A model generated the notes under the pieces. It made no database searches. It had not been told where the DNA came from and saw only the letters and a list, made by a program, of their open reading frames with translations. Source: Acorus gramineus (Eukaryota; Streptophyta; Magnoliopsida; Acorales; Acoraceae). From it: DNA of 64,000 nt. Shown here piece by piece: positions 12,256-24,950 of this stretch. Every line of letters starts with the position of its first letter. Within the stretch, counting starts at the first letter, position 1. The DNA lies in NCBI GenBank assembly GCA_030737835.1, contig CM060852.1:4827813-4891812 (forward strand). The letters are read 5' to 3'. Position numbers and translations under genes: made by a program.

Positions 12256-12344
12256 GTTAAATCACTGCTCATCTCATCGGGTTGGATTATATGTGGGTAA
12301 CTCAGATCCTTCAACTCAAACCTGACGTGGGGTCAAGTTCAACA

Positions 12345-13056
12345 AGCTTGGGTTCAGGTTGAATGCAATTGCTAAATTTTAACAAATGCAATTGTTAGAA
12401 TTATATATTTGAGTTTAAAAAAACTTGTACCTTCTTTTGACTTGAAAAAGGATGGATTTAAACAACAAATTTTCCCATGCCTTGTTAAATTTGCAAGAGA
12501 AAATTAAATATAAATTATTTTTTGAGAAAATGTAGATCTCGTTGAACTATCCCGCCCTCCCACACGGTGGGAGATTATGGCAGAAGTGTGTAAATATGAT
12601 ACCTACCTCTTCTCCCGAGCCACAAGGACAATAAAAACATTTCTCACATTCTCCGCATAAACCTTGAAAATTAAATATGGTTGGGTTAAGAAAAAATTCC
12701 ATTAATATTGATTGTCCTATGCAAGAAAGCAAGAATTTTGACAAACAAATAACACTCATCTGCATAAATTTGAACAATTTAATTATAAGAAGATCAACAC
12801 ATTTTACATGAAAAAGTGAAACACAAAAGAATGAATAAAATTATAAGATGAACACAAGTACAATCCACACTATCATATGTTTACTTTCTTTACGTAACAC
12901 AACAAACTTTGATGGGGCGGCTTCCGCTCATCGGGATGAAAATCTAATGCATTCCATCTCTCCAAAAACGTCAGAAGACCTGGTCACTTGTTGGCCCAGA
13001 CAGAGAACTGTGACTTTCAGATACTGTCTGATCTAGTTGAGATGGTCTGGTTCTCA
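12345..13056. other. TBC 3' flank / UTR; short LINE-tail-like sequence
   Basis: No gene. On the - strand, about 12510-12560 ends in TCTACATTTTCTCAAAA, resembling the LINE tail near 9165. On the - strand, 12600-12665 would encode a Cys-rich run (CGECEKCFYCPCG) that I could not tie to any gene. The portion nearest 13056 should be the TBC 3' UTR. Confidence 0.4.
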
Positions 13057-16000
13057 TCAACCTTTCAATGAGTTGAGCCGCCTCAGTCTCTGGTCGATCT
13101 CAGCCATAACCGCTGGCTCCTGCTTCTTTCTTTGCTTCGTGATCGTGTTGGTTGTCATTGATCCAATCTTATCAAAGGCTACCTGCATTAAATAAAGCAA
13201 AAAGTTAAATCATTCCTACAGTCATTGCAGACTAACACGTTTTGAAATTTTCTAAAGCACATACTTATCTAATGAAATACATGCTTTCATATTCTTGTAA
13301 TAAAGTATATGCAAATATAGAAGAGTATGATAGTCAAGAAAAATCAGCAGTGAATCAAATAAGATCCAGAATAGAAAACTAGAGTCATACTCTCTATTTG
13401 AACTTGGGTTTAATAATGAATCATTCAAATCCTAATCTCAATTGCTTCTCATCAAACTTAGTGAAATATAGTCGACCTTCTTATTCACATGCATTTGTTT
13501 CATTTAGGAATTCAGAAATTCAATGTTCTGAGGACCATATGAAGATTTTTGTTCTGCCTGGTATGGAAAGAAGTGGAAACAATAGAAGTAATGTTAAAAA
13601 AATTCGATTGAACCATCAACTGATCTAGTTTTTGGTATGGTGAGCCCTCAAATCCTGATAATAAACAAGAACCAACTTGAAATTTTGAAAACCTGTCAAC
13701 CCACCAGTTGAATCAGTGGTTCTTGAGAACTATTACGGGTTGCTTTGAACTAGCCCATTCTTGCACATTAAAAAAAAAATCAATTACCATTTTGTTAAAA
13801 AGAAGATTTAGGGTGATGTAATATACAGACTTCAAGATTTTTCAAAGTATTCTAGATTTTACAAAATTTTGGTATTTTGTTTAATTAATGTTAATTAATT
13901 TTTTATCACATCATGATCACGATGATGTAATGGTTCAATTCTGGTTACCCAGCTGTTAAACCAGTGGTAGTTGGGCTATTTTTCTGGTTCAATGAACTGT
14001 TCGGTTTTCAAAACATTAAAACATTATCATAGAAGAAATCAATGTATTGAAATTAGTTACCGTCAGCAATTCATCAGGATCATAGAGATGATGGGTGGTT
14101 TGTTGCAAGATATTAATTACATCACCGATCTGATGGGCTCTTAGCAATTCCTCTTCTTTCATCTGAAATGTACTATCATGCAATTGATAAGAAATTTGGT
14201 TTCTAAACAAAATTTAATAACAAAAGAGAATATAAATGGAAATTGTGCGCCCACTTGCCTTGAAGATTGCCAGCGCCACACGAAAGAGAACCTTCGCACC
14301 TTCATTGAAGAGGACGTCCCAAACGCGCATAGTGGTCTGATAGGAGTTTCCATTGACAAGTATCAGTTGCAGAAAAAGAGTGACTATGACATGTTTATGT
14401 CAATTGAGGAAGCAAATTGTTTGGTGATATGATATACAACACATCATCAGAATTTCCATGTACATGGTATATAAGGATACGAGGGACTTAGATTAGAACC
14501 TTCGCATATGAAAAACAATGATATCATCATTGGTAGTACTGAGTGGGAGATTTTTTTCGATAGTTATGTTTTTTCTTTTCTGGTTAAATCTTCTCCAATC
14601 TACAGGAATAAGACCCAAACCCAATGCCCCTCAGTGGAAAGAGGATACATCTACCAACATATCAAGAGGTTGTTCGATCTTTCAAGTTAGGTCATTGTTA
14701 ACTCATTATTGTTCAACATAGGATTTTGATACTCCTCATTTTCCCTTCTTATTTTTTGACTACTCAACTGAGATGAGACGACACAAATATCAATATAAGG
14801 CCGTGAAGGTGCCCCAAGAGGACTTCTCTCATGTAAATGAAATGAATGGCCAATTGGCTACATATTGAAGAACTTGTTTAGTTCCACAACTTAAGAGGGC
14901 ATAATAGAAGAACAGATTTGCAGTGCAATTCATACTACCTCTGAAGGCAAGCTCTTGGAGAAGAGGCAGAGGAACCACTCTGTGGTGATAAGGGACACAT
15001 CGAATGCCATGGCTTCAAGGTGAGCGGCGATTCTACATCATTTTGTTATGAAGTAAGATTCAGGTAGAATGTTTAAGAATAATAGGTGTATAAAAGTGTG
15101 AACAAAAGAGATAAGTATAACAATATATACAGCTTTAAAAAACATAGCAAAGAGGTGGGAGCCTCGTCACCAGTATGGAATTCGAAATAATTCGATAAGG
15201 ATAAAAATTTGCAATTCAGTATAATTCAGGTTAAGTTTGGAGAATATTCAGGAAAGTTTTGGATTTCAAAAATAGAAAAATTAATATGAAATTAAATAAA
15301 TTAAATTAAATTAAATCACTAATATTAAATTAAATCATGATCCCCTAACATCAGAACATTACAAAGACTTCCAAGTTCAAGTTATAATATTTAAATTTAA
15401 GGAACGTCATCAATAATTGACATTCAAATTTATAGTCTAGCATTTTTTTCCTTTTTAAGTTTAGTTTCTGTTGCATAAGTAAAACAAGTATTATGCATTT
15501 AATATAATTCAGTTTCTAATATCTGAATTATTGCATAATCTGTGTATTGTTAATGTGATATTATTTAAATGGGAATTCAACTTATAACGAAATGTGCCAA
15601 TACATGAAGGATCAATAATTCGGAGCATTAAGTAAGAAAGGGTGGGAAAAAGGACACCTTGGGCACTTCTTTGCAAGTAAATCTCTGAAGACCCTTTGCT
15701 CAACATGGCAGCCAGACAAGTTATCGGTGTAACAATCATTGACCAACACATTTTCCAAAAGCACCGCAAGCATCCAAAATGCATCTTCCTCTGTTTTCAT
15801 GACCAGCAACAACAATGCAGCCACATAGTTTAAACCCTGCAACATAATAGACTCGATTATAAGTGTCACGGGTAGCTATATTAGAAAAAATGAGGTTTCA
15901 GTGGATTATCGTATCTTACTTGACAATACCCAACATCAGAATCCCGAAAAGAATACCCAACAAGGACACGCCTCAGTGATGCCTGACCTTCGGGAGTATC

Positions 16001-18209
16001 CAACCAAGGATGGCAAGGAAAGGTGCGTGGGAGATCCTGCAAGTAATCCAAACACATTAGAGAAATGAAACAGCCAGTTCTTTAGCCAGATTAGAAGAGT
16101 GAAGAACCACGGCAGCAAAAGGACTGCTTCTACATAGAGAGTTTATTATATTCTAGATAACAATCATTGTGACATTTGAAAAATCACTAGCCAGCACTTC
16201 TCATGATGTAAATTATACTGAACTCAGTCATTTCCCATGTTTCATGTTTCACACGCATCTTTCTTGGGGTTTTTATATATGGAAAGGGACACCAATAACA
16301 TATATACAGAAATCAAAGATTTATTTTATACATAAAATAATTATGCATTTAAAGCCTTAGTGTGAATAGGCCTAGGTTTACACTACACTGCTTATGGAAA
16401 CTATGGAGATGTATGTTATAGTCAGTCATGGTGTTTGAACGAGATAGCTTATTCGGCTCTACAATAAAAAGATAATTCCCTTGTGGTTGTGGCTCAAGAG
16501 CAAAGCTGCTATGGATTAAAAGAGACCATGAATACAAGGTTGCTGTTAGCATGTTTGAGAGCAACCGGTTCATGTTTAAGAAAATTCATCATCATTGTTT
16601 AAATCAAGTCACAATAAGAAATATAGCATCCAACTTATGTAGAAGACTAGAAAGAGGCATTTATCTATCACTTTGATTATTCAATGCTAACTGAAAATAA
16701 AAATGGGGTTTCACTGTAAGCCTGTTATCTCAGAACTTTAAATCTTTGAACTCCTCTGGTTCATATTGCATCTGAACTTTTAAAAAAGAAGAAGAAGGAA
16801 TTGTCTGATCAAAATGGCATTGTTTACAAAGCATATCTCACATAATTTAAAAGGGTTCCATATAAGATCAACTTCATATTGAAACCAATTGTCAACCTGA
16901 CATCGATCCTCTCAAAATGGTTTATATGAACCTCTCAAATTTAGATAATACTTCAAAATGATATTTACCTTTTCAAGATATATATAAAAATTAACTCATT
17001 ATAGTGTCAATATATGATATATCTTTTGTCCATTTATTATTATATCATGATCTCTAGTCTTCATTAACAAGCACATGACCATATAATAAAAAAGCCAATC
17101 CCTCACAATTAATTTTTGTTTTAATCCATCTGAAGAAGATATTGCTACCTGAATAAGCACCAAAAATAACATCCAGAATAAAATCACAACATAATCAATT
17201 GCCAACATTATAACTATGAATAGATAGATTCATGACAAATATTATTGTGAGATGTCTTGCATTCTACCAGAGAAGGGTTTGTTAATGCAGACCTGAATGT
17301 TGACTCGTGGGGGTTTGATCACACCCCCCCGCCCGGACCTGAATTTTTGAGTATTTTGGTCATTTCCCCTATACATGAGTCTCTTTCCTATTATAATTAA
17401 GATTAATCAATTTTTCTGCTAGAGGCGGCTGTACAAGGTTGCGTTGAGAGAAAAGGGGCGCTAATGAGAGGCTGAGAGATTTTTTTGTAATCCAATTTAG
17501 TAATTTTGTTGAACCGCGTAAATCTTGGTGTTCTCTTTAATTGATTTATTTTTGTTATTGTTCTATACAAATTAAGATCGAATCCTAAAGCCGTCAATGA
17601 GAAACAAATATAAATCCCAAATACATTCAAGCAACCAAAACTAAATCAACTCACATGATCAATCTGCCTCGTCGCGGGCGTATCCTTCCCATCAATGGCA
17701 CCAATCAAATCATCATAGTAGCTCTCCGGCACCGTGGACCTCTTCTTCACTGCACCCGAAGCCGATAACCAAACCTTGGGCCTTAGAACAGGTGGAATTC
17801 CCTTCCTCACGAGGCGCTTGAGTGCAATCGTGTCCGCGAGCACCGATGGCTTCAACGAAGCCACCGTGATCCCCTCTGTGATCGACGAGATCTGCGGCCG
17901 GAGGTACCAATTGGCGCCTTTGCTCGCCTCAAGCGCCCACCACACCTTCCCTTGCTCGCGCACCCTCTCGCGCACCTCGTTCAACACATTCACATCATCA
18001 ATGTTGCCTTCAACAGCGAACCCATACAAGTCTTGGAACTTGACAGAGAGAAAAGCTGTGACTTTTGTGGAGGAAAGGCTGCTCCTTTTGTTGTTGTTGT
18101 TATTGGTGGTGGTGGTGTGTCTTGGGCTGCTGATGAGGTTGGTCACCCAATGGAGGCTCCTTGGGGAGAAGCCATTGGAGATCTCTCTCTGAGCTTGTGT
18201 TCCAAACAT
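13057..18209 (-). CDS. TBC-domain Rab GTPase-activating protein
   Basis: Coding exons on the - strand: 17655-18209, 15920-16036, 15658-15836, 14939-15032, 14259-14336, 14061-14162, 13057-13182; frames join to 416 aa, starting [10 protein letters not shown] and ending [13 protein letters not shown] proteins speed GTP hydrolysis by Rab GTPases in membrane traffic using an Arg finger and a Gln finger. Both are intact: IDHDLPR (the IxxDxxR motif, split across exons 1-2) and YCQG (end of exon 2). The domain begins around residue 150 ([15 protein letters not shown]) and continues through [42 protein letters not shown] and [19 protein letters not shown] Thr/Asn run (residues ~32-40) lies in a low-complexity N-terminus. 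The length is normal for plant proteins of this class. The target Rab cannot be predicted. Exon 5 has a GC donor. Confidence 0.93.
14163..14258 (-). other. GC-AG intron in the TBC gene
   Basis: Reading the - strand, exon 14259-14336 ends AIFKAAG-type as ...ATC TTC AAG followed by GCAAGT, and the next exon begins after TTTCAG at 14162. The conserved protein continues AIFK-MKEEELL across the junction, so the donor must be GC rather than GT. GCAAGT is the usual form of this minor donor class. Confidence 0.8.
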
Positions 18210-18640
18210 GGCTTTTGCTCTTATGGGTGTTGTAGGTTGATGGGTTTCTTGTGATGGGTTGGATTCAAAATCTCATTTTGAAAGCCATGGAAGGATTTTT
18301 TTTTAATAGGATTTTTTTAAGGATTAAAAAAAGCTTTGAATCTCAATATGAATCATGAAAAGACACCATTTTTAAGCACAATATGGATGGAGAAGTGGAT
18401 TTCTTGAAATGGGTTTGCATATACAAAGGTGGGATTTGAATCCTTTGAAGATTCATATGAATCCACCAAAGACACCATCTTTAGATCATCAGAAGAAATT
18501 AAACAAAAAAAATGCAAATGGGTGGCTTTGAATTGGGTTTCTATAGAGGAATAGAAGAACAGATTCTCAAAGCAAGAAAAACTAAAAAAAATCTAAGAAT
18601 GAAAGAGCACTAACAAAATGGGAAAATTTTCTTTTTTATT
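18210..18640 (-). promoter_or_regulatory. TBC 5' UTR / promoter region
   Basis: This is the upstream side of the TBC start codon. It contains imperfect repeats of a block with GACACCAT (18363, 18471) and GAATC-rich sequence. No clear TATA box was fixed, so the transcription start is unknown. Confidence 0.35.
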
Positions 18641-19569
18641 TTTGGTGCCCCATCACATTTTCAATCAATGATTTTATTTATTTTTAAAAAAATTTTGAGT
18701 GGAAGGAAGGGCCATAGAACCAATCAATGGTTTTCATTAATTTTAATAAATTAAGTTAAAAAAAAAAGTTGTTTTTAGACTTTTTGGTGTTCTCTATTAT
18801 GAGATTTTTTTTGGTATGATTGAAACTCTGCGGAAAGAAAACTGAGCGTTGGATTCGGTGGTGTAAGAATTTCGGCAGCCGGATTTTTTTGCAAAATTTC
18901 GGGGTGTAATACCCGTTATGCCCGTGCCTGTTTTTAGTTAGGAAGCGATTGTCATTGACCGGGTTATTAGATTTCCGAAAATACCCTTCGTGTCAATATG
19001 ACATTTTTTTTTTTTTTTTTGGTTTATGATATCTGATTCCTTGTAAACATGCGTTATCCCATAAAAATCGAAAGTCCTTCTTAAAGTTGGGACAGACGTA
19101 TAAATCATTGAAAACTCATAAAAACCCACATATACCCTTGTTTTAATAAAAATTAATCATAACCCAACCTACCATGCTTAACTTTAATCTATAACTATAA
19201 AATTATTCAATTATCATCAAATTTTTCACCATTTTCAAACAGTACCTCAATAAAAATGAAGAAACATAAAAAAATCTTATAATGATAATTTGTTTTTATA
19301 ATTATTTATGGAGATTATAATGTCTATACAGTTACATAATAATAAAATATTTTATTAAATTTGAATAAAATTTTAATCCAATGATGATAATTAAATATTT
19401 GTGAGTTTCTAAGGACTCATGTGCCTGTCTCAATTTTCATATAGATTTATATGAGATTACCCAAATTTGTAAAGATATATATGTTTTATCCCATTTTTTT
19501 TTTTTTTGTTAAGTACATTCGTATGTGAAAAAAAACAATGTTCGTGATAGAAGTCGTGTTTATGCTTAT

Positions 19570-19872
19570 GCCCTGTTTGGTTAGAAGAGCATAAAAGTGG
19601 AATAGACATAAAAAAGTGAATAAACATAAAAATCTATTTGAATGAAAGGAATAAGTGGATATAATAATAGTAGAATAAATAAAAATAAATTGATATTTGT
19701 ATATTAAATCTCTTTAAAAATTGTATTATTCTTTTCATTTTATTTTGTTTAGTATAACAGTAAAAGAGGATCACATATTATATTAAATTATTTTATTCAC
19801 ATTTTATAAATATTTATCTACATCTTATTCATGTTTTATCTATAATTTATTAATGGTTAACTAAGCAATAAA
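19570..19872. mobile_element. MITE-like element, family M1 copy 1
   Basis: Begins CCCTGTTTGGTTAG and ends GGTTAACTAAGCAA, an inverted-repeat pair typical of small hAT or Harbinger-type MITEs. The right half resembles 27780-27930 (shared TTTATAAATTTAT and CTTATTC-type blocks ending in AACTAA-CAA). Very AT-rich and non-coding. Confidence 0.45.
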
Positions 19873-20164
19873 AACTTCAATATTAATTTTAAAAAACTAA
19901 AAATACAACCATAAAAAAAAAGTGTATTATTTTTTTATATATTAAAATAGTTATTTATCTTAAAATAATTTATGTAGCCAAAGAGAGGAGAGAAGACTGG
20001 CTCGCACGTGCTCGATCAAAATTCAGACATCCAAAAATAAAGATTAATTAATTATTAATGAAATAAAGAACAGCTTCTTATTTACACGATAAAAATAAAT
20101 TATATAAAAATTGAATATGGGCTCAGATTTCCCCATATTGATCAATTCAATTTTTTTATTTTTA

Positions 20165-20280
20165 TTTTTTTGAGATGGATTACGTCCCGCTCATGTATTT
20201 TTTTTTAAAAAATAAATTCTATAACTTGAACTCATAATTTTTTAGTTACAATGTTTTTATCAACCACTAGTTAGAAAATA
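20165..20280 (-). repeat. Degenerate SINE-like sequence
   Basis: On the - strand it reads CTAACTAGTGGTTGAT...TTATGAGTTCAAGTT, parallel in order and spacing to the tRNA-derived SINE-like sequence at 44046-44110 (TAGCTCAGTGGTTGAC...CATGGGTTTGAGTCT). A decayed relative of that sequence is the best reading, but similarity is low. Confidence 0.3.
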
Positions 20281-20949
20281 TTATGTTACTAAAATTTAAA
20301 ATCCCCATTAAAAATGTACAAAAAGTCCAATATAAAAGTCGAAGTATTTTAAAATATATTCTTAATTTTGAAGAATAATTTTTTTGGTAAGATTAAATTA
20401 ATAATAATAATTTTTTTGAAAATATGTATATATCTTTGTAAATATACAAGGTTATTGTTATTCTAAATGAGATATTTTTTTGGAAAAAATCCATATAAAC
20501 CCTGTAAACTGACCAAAATTCATATAGTCCCCTGACTATTCTTTTCATTCATATAACCCTTGAAATCACTTATGTATATCTAAATAGCCCATTGAGTTAA
20601 ATATTTGTTGACAAATGAGGACTATTATACCAATATTCTGCGTGGTTTGGTTGAAAACACAATATACTAAAAACCACATACGATGTGTTAAAAATGCGAA
20701 AAATCATATGTAAATAATGATTTATAGGGTTTTATAATTTATTTAGAAGGGTAAAACCATTGTTTATAGAGTTTCTCACATTTTGAACACATTGTTATGG
20801 GATTTTCGTATACTGTATGTTGAGTCGAAGATAATCAAACAGAATATTCGCACAATATTCGTTATCTCTCATTGAAAATTTAATTTAAAGGATTATTTAG
20901 ATTTATATAAGTGATTTCATGAGGTTATAGAAACTTTAGGAAAAGGTGA

Positions 20950-21700
20950 GTGACTAGAGCATCTCCAACCATGCTCCATCAATGACTCCTTCATTTGGTG
21001 GAGCATGGCACGTTTATCTGGACAAGGAGTATTGATCATAGTGTCCACTCCAACCATACTCCTTTAATGACTCATACAATAATATTTTATTAATATTTTT
21101 TTCAAATTAATTATATTTAAATTTTAAAGTCACATAAAATAACTTAAGGATAATATTTTATTTTCTATATCGTAACGGTAATATTTTAACGGTTTTTTTA
21201 ATGGTCATTTTTTTTTAATGGTCATATTTAAATGGATATTTTGTAACGATCATATTGTAACGGCTATATTGTAACGGTCTTATTTTGATGACTATATCGA
21301 ATGAATCAATCTTTTTTTTATCGAATAAATTAAAATGATAACAAATGAGAAATTCAGATCAAATGTAAAATTTAGAGAGAAAAAAACCTTCATTTTGAAC
21401 AAAATTTGTAGATTGAGAGTGTAAAAATTGTATGAATAAGGATGGGGTTAAATAGATAAAGTTATAGCAGTTGAGATATACCCGTTAAAAATATTCACAT
21501 AAAATATATTTTTTTAATTTTTTGTGGGATTCACCAAAATTTAAATGAAAAAATTTTAGTTTTTATTTTTATTTATTGTGGGGCCACGTCTGGGAGCTCC
21601 TCGTTGCCTCCCCCGTTTGTTGAGTGTCTATGCTCGTCTGCCCGAATTGTTGAGTGAGGAGGAGTCAGTTAGAGTCAGATTTTTGGTGTATGCTCGTTGA
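20950..21700. mobile_element. Decayed DNA transposon fragment (GAGCATCTCCAACC terminus)
   Basis: The left end GAGCATCTCCAACCATGCTCC is a common plant DNA-transposon terminus, and CACTCCAACCATACTCC recurs at 21045. The right end has CGTTTGTTGAGTG and TATGCTCG repeats (near 21615-21700) but no clean inverted partner. No transposase is visible, and the right boundary is uncertain. Confidence 0.35.
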
Positions 21701-22012
21701 AATCACCGAAGGAGCCCAACAAGACCGCATGCCCACACGTGTGAAAAGCACGACTTGTTTTTATAGGTTTTGAATACACCGTCGGATTGGGATCGGACGT
21801 CACTAGGTGAGCCTTTTTTTTCTTGGGGTCTACTGGTTGTCTCTAATGGTCCTCGTTGGTTGTCGGACGAGTGACACGTGGTCATTTCTCATGAGTCTCT
21901 CTGGATCTGATTATGATGGCCCGGTCTGGATCATTTATTTCTTATTAAAATAATAGTATATTATATGTTTTTGGTCCGTATTTATTTTTATTTTAAAAAA
22001 GTAATATATTAA

Positions 22013-22675
22013 GGTCATGTTTGTTGTTGCTTAAATTTACGGATTATAGATTATGATTTATGGATTATAAATTATAACTATTCTGATAAACAGTTGACAT
22101 GTTTATTGTAGCTGTTGAAAAACAGATAATAAACAATTGTGGATGTTTATTAGAATAAACTGTAAAATAGTTTTTGCTGTGTAATTGTCAAAAATATCTC
22201 TTCTAAAATACATGTAAAAAAATTAATGAAATCTTAGATTCCACATTAATTAAAAAAATAGAACTTGAAATATAAAAATATAGAACTTGATCTCTATTAA
22301 TAAAAAACACAACTAAAACATTCTAGCTATAATATAAATTTTATCTAAGAAAAAAAAAATTACAATCTAAAATATTAATCTTACATGTGTTTTTTTCAAA
22401 TTTTTAGAAGATGAAAGAAATATTTAAAAGAGATGAAAAGACTTGTCCTTAGTAACTATAGTGAAGGGTACGTAGTAATGTCCAACATAATTTTTTTAAC
22501 AAAAATAATCCATAAGTTAAAATCTGAAATGCACTCATAACCCAGCTTAGAGATTATGATTTTTAAGCTGTTTTAAGCTTAAATAAGTTTCAATAAGTTT
22601 AAACAAACATGCAACAACTACTTATTTTAAGCTAAAAGCTATAATCTGCAGCTTATAAGTTTTAACAAACATGTA
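22013..22675. mobile_element. hAT-like MITE candidate
   Basis: The left end GTCATGTTTGTTGTTGCTTA pairs loosely with the right end read on the - strand, AGTACATGTTTGTTAAAACTT. Sub-terminal AAGCTTAAA/TTTAAGC blocks are mirrored near both ends. AT-rich interior without an ORF of interest. Target-site duplication not clear. Confidence 0.4.
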
Positions 22676-22904
22676 CTATATGTTTTTCTAAGATGTGAAT
22701 TAGATATTTCAACAAATCAGATTAATTTTTTTCTATTAATAATTTTAACAAGATATATATACCTCATTAATGTATGTACAAGCAGGATAGAAAAAGGACT
22801 GTATGTAACAACACTCTTCTTAAATGAAAATGTCAGACAACCATTTTTGTATGCACTTTTTATGGGGTTACAATGTTTTGAATTTTCTAATAGCATACAT
22901 TTGT

Positions 22905-24125
22905 GGATCAATTTCAGAAACTTTGCAAGCTAGTTAGTTCACAAGCATACATTTTGGATGCCCTCATTCCAAAAACTTCGCAAGCTAGTTCTTTGGATAA
23001 ATTTAGACTTATTTCCCTATGTGGAACGGTCTACAAGCTAATTACGAAGATCCTGGCTTGGAGTGCAAAAAGTTTGATCTTTAATAAGCCCCAATCAAAC
23101 TGCTTTTATCAAAGGAAAGAAAATTTTGCATTAAATCCTTTTTGCTCATGAGATGGTCAGATACTTGTCCAATAAAAATGGCAAATGACGTGTTGCGATG
23201 AAGATAAACCTGAGAAAAGCATTTAATTCAATAAGGTGGCCATACATAAGAATGGTGTTGAAAGCGGTGAATTTCCATCAAACTTGGATTGACTGGAGAA
23301 TGTCTTGCGTCCAATCTCCTTGTTTCTCAGTCTTAATCAATGGCTCACCATTTGTTTTTTTTTTGAAAGCTTCTCAGGTTATGGCAAGGGGATCCAATTT
23401 CTCCTCTCCTTTTTGTTTTGAGCATGGACAATTTGTCACAATAGTTGGATCAAGTGCTGAATAACAAAAAGATTGGAACATATACTAAGAAAGCCACCTC
23501 AGTTAGTCATCTTTTTTTTGCTGATGACTTGATCATTTTCTAAGCAAAAACAACAAATTCTAGACGGGGCTTAAAGGATCTTCTTGACCAATTTCTAGTA
23601 ATGTCTGACCTAGAGCTCAACAGAGGAAAATCATAGGTCTTTTGTGGGGGGCGTAATGAACATAATTGGCAATTGGTTGAGGCTCTCGGTATTTCTGAGG
23701 GGAAGCTGCCAGTCATCTATTTGGGGGTTGCCACTTTTCACAGGGGCACTCATTCCTCGTCTTTGTCTACCATTAGTTGATAAGTTGTGGAAACAGCTTC
23801 AACATTGGCACGGGCACATGCTATCATTGGCTGGCTGATTAGAGCTTGCAAACACAGTTTTTCTCATATTTTAAATTTATTGGACATCATCCTTCGCACT
23901 TCCTCAGTGAACAATGATGGAAATGGAAAAAATAATTTGATGCTTTATTTGGGGAGGTCCCTCGTTGAAGCGGTCTGTCCACCATGTTAGTTGGGATACA
24001 GTGTGAGCTCCGAATGAAGAAGTGGGTCTCAATTTGGAACGCATTGCAGATGGATGAAAGTGGCATTGGGTACCAGACTTTGGGAAGTGGCTACAGGGTC
24101 AAACTCTCTCTGGATTCGATGGTGA
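22905..24125 (+). mobile_element. Decayed LINE (L1-type) ORF2 fragment
   Basis: Conceptual translation in shifting frames gives landmarks of a plant L1-type reverse transcriptase in the right order: RLISLCGTVYKLITKILA (about 23007-23060), KAFNSIRWPYIRMVL (23215-23260), CFSVLINGSP (about 23325), the catalytic FADDL motif (23517-23531), YLGVA (about 23717), then WDTV-APNEE...GLNLERIADG (from about 23990). Several in-frame stops and frameshifts interrupt it. The endonuclease region, 5' UTR and poly(A) tail are absent, so this is an internal fossil and not a gene. Confidence 0.85.
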
Positions 24126-24133
24126 CAACAAGA

Positions 24134-24815
24134 TGTAGATACCCCAATTTTGATCATCCATAGAAAAGAAAATACTTCAAATAATATTTAGAAATGACCA
24201 CATTTGGAACCTAAAAGAAAACACATCTAGAATGAAACCGGAAGGAGAAACCCTGGCCCCAACACTACCCTGGCCCCAACACTTAGAAAAATTCAAGGGG
24301 CAGGAACATGGCGACTACTAGAAATTAGCCGCCCCTCCTTGGGCGGCTAGGTTGTATTAGCCGCCCCCCAACTGCTTCTCAAAGATGGGACATAAAGTTA
24401 GCATTAAATGCTGATGATTGCGGTGATTTCTTCTATTTGACTGCCCCTTCTTTGACGACTTACTCCTAGTAACCACCCCAAGCCACCACTTGTCAGAGAT
24501 TGAAAGTTTGACAGTTCATCATAGGGGTGACATCTTAAAAGTAGCCGCCCCTCACTGGGTGGCTAGTTACAACTAGCCGCCCCTAACCTGTATATTGTTA
24601 GAAACACGAAGATCTAATGGGAGGTCAAATTAACCACCCTATTATTCAATTTGATCTATTGTCCAGTGGATACTCCATGCCTCTCTTTTACTATAAATAG
24701 GAGGTCTCCAACACTTCTTCTAATCATCAACAATCACTCGTTCAAATCAAACACATTTTCATACACTACACCAAAATCTAGATCTTAGTCCAATTTCTAA
24801 TAAGGTATATGAACA
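24134..24815 (+). mobile_element. Probable LTR fragment (Ty3-type style), fossil
   Basis: Starts TGTAGATACCCCAATTTT, a start common in plant Ty3-type LTRs, directly after the LINE fragment. It has a good TATA box (CTATAAATAG, 24691-24700) and a promoter-like downstream leader. Four copies of TAGCCGCCC, in part paired with GGGCGGCTA, form hairpins (24327-24350, and 24541-24580 region). No partner LTR or coding region follows, so it is broken. The right end is uncertain. Confidence 0.4.
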
Positions 24816-24904
24816 TGTAATTTTTTTTTATATATAATGATATATAAAATTCATTGAGATAAATATTTTTTTATAAAGATATATGCTTCACTGTACACAC
24901 ACAC

Positions 24905-24950
24905 ACTTATGTATGTATGTATGTATGTTTTTATGTATGTATGTACGTAT
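24905..24950 (+). repeat. (TATG)n microsatellite
   Basis: Imperfect run of TATG/TACG tetramers, preceded by an (AC)n run at 24895-24905. Confidence 0.85.

Larger units (their letters stand above)
11568..12326. mobile_element. Fold-back element 3, interrupted by a nested insertion
   Basis: The left arm, 11568-11672, is the inverted counterpart of the right arm, which is split into 11718-11753 and 12256-12326 by the element at 11754-12255. The loop (about 11673-11717) contains GAGAGGTGGAAACTAAAT, the same sequence that terminates element 2, so the elements share ends. No coding content of its own. Confidence 0.65.

Noticed and set aside
17734-18192. 152-codon + strand frame over TBC exon 1
   Set aside because: It is antisense to an exon whose protein matches the TBC family and joins in frame to six more exons.
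23198-23464. 88-codon frame as a host gene
   Set aside because: It encodes a middle piece of a LINE reverse transcriptase (KAFNSIRWPYIR), with frames shifting on both sides.
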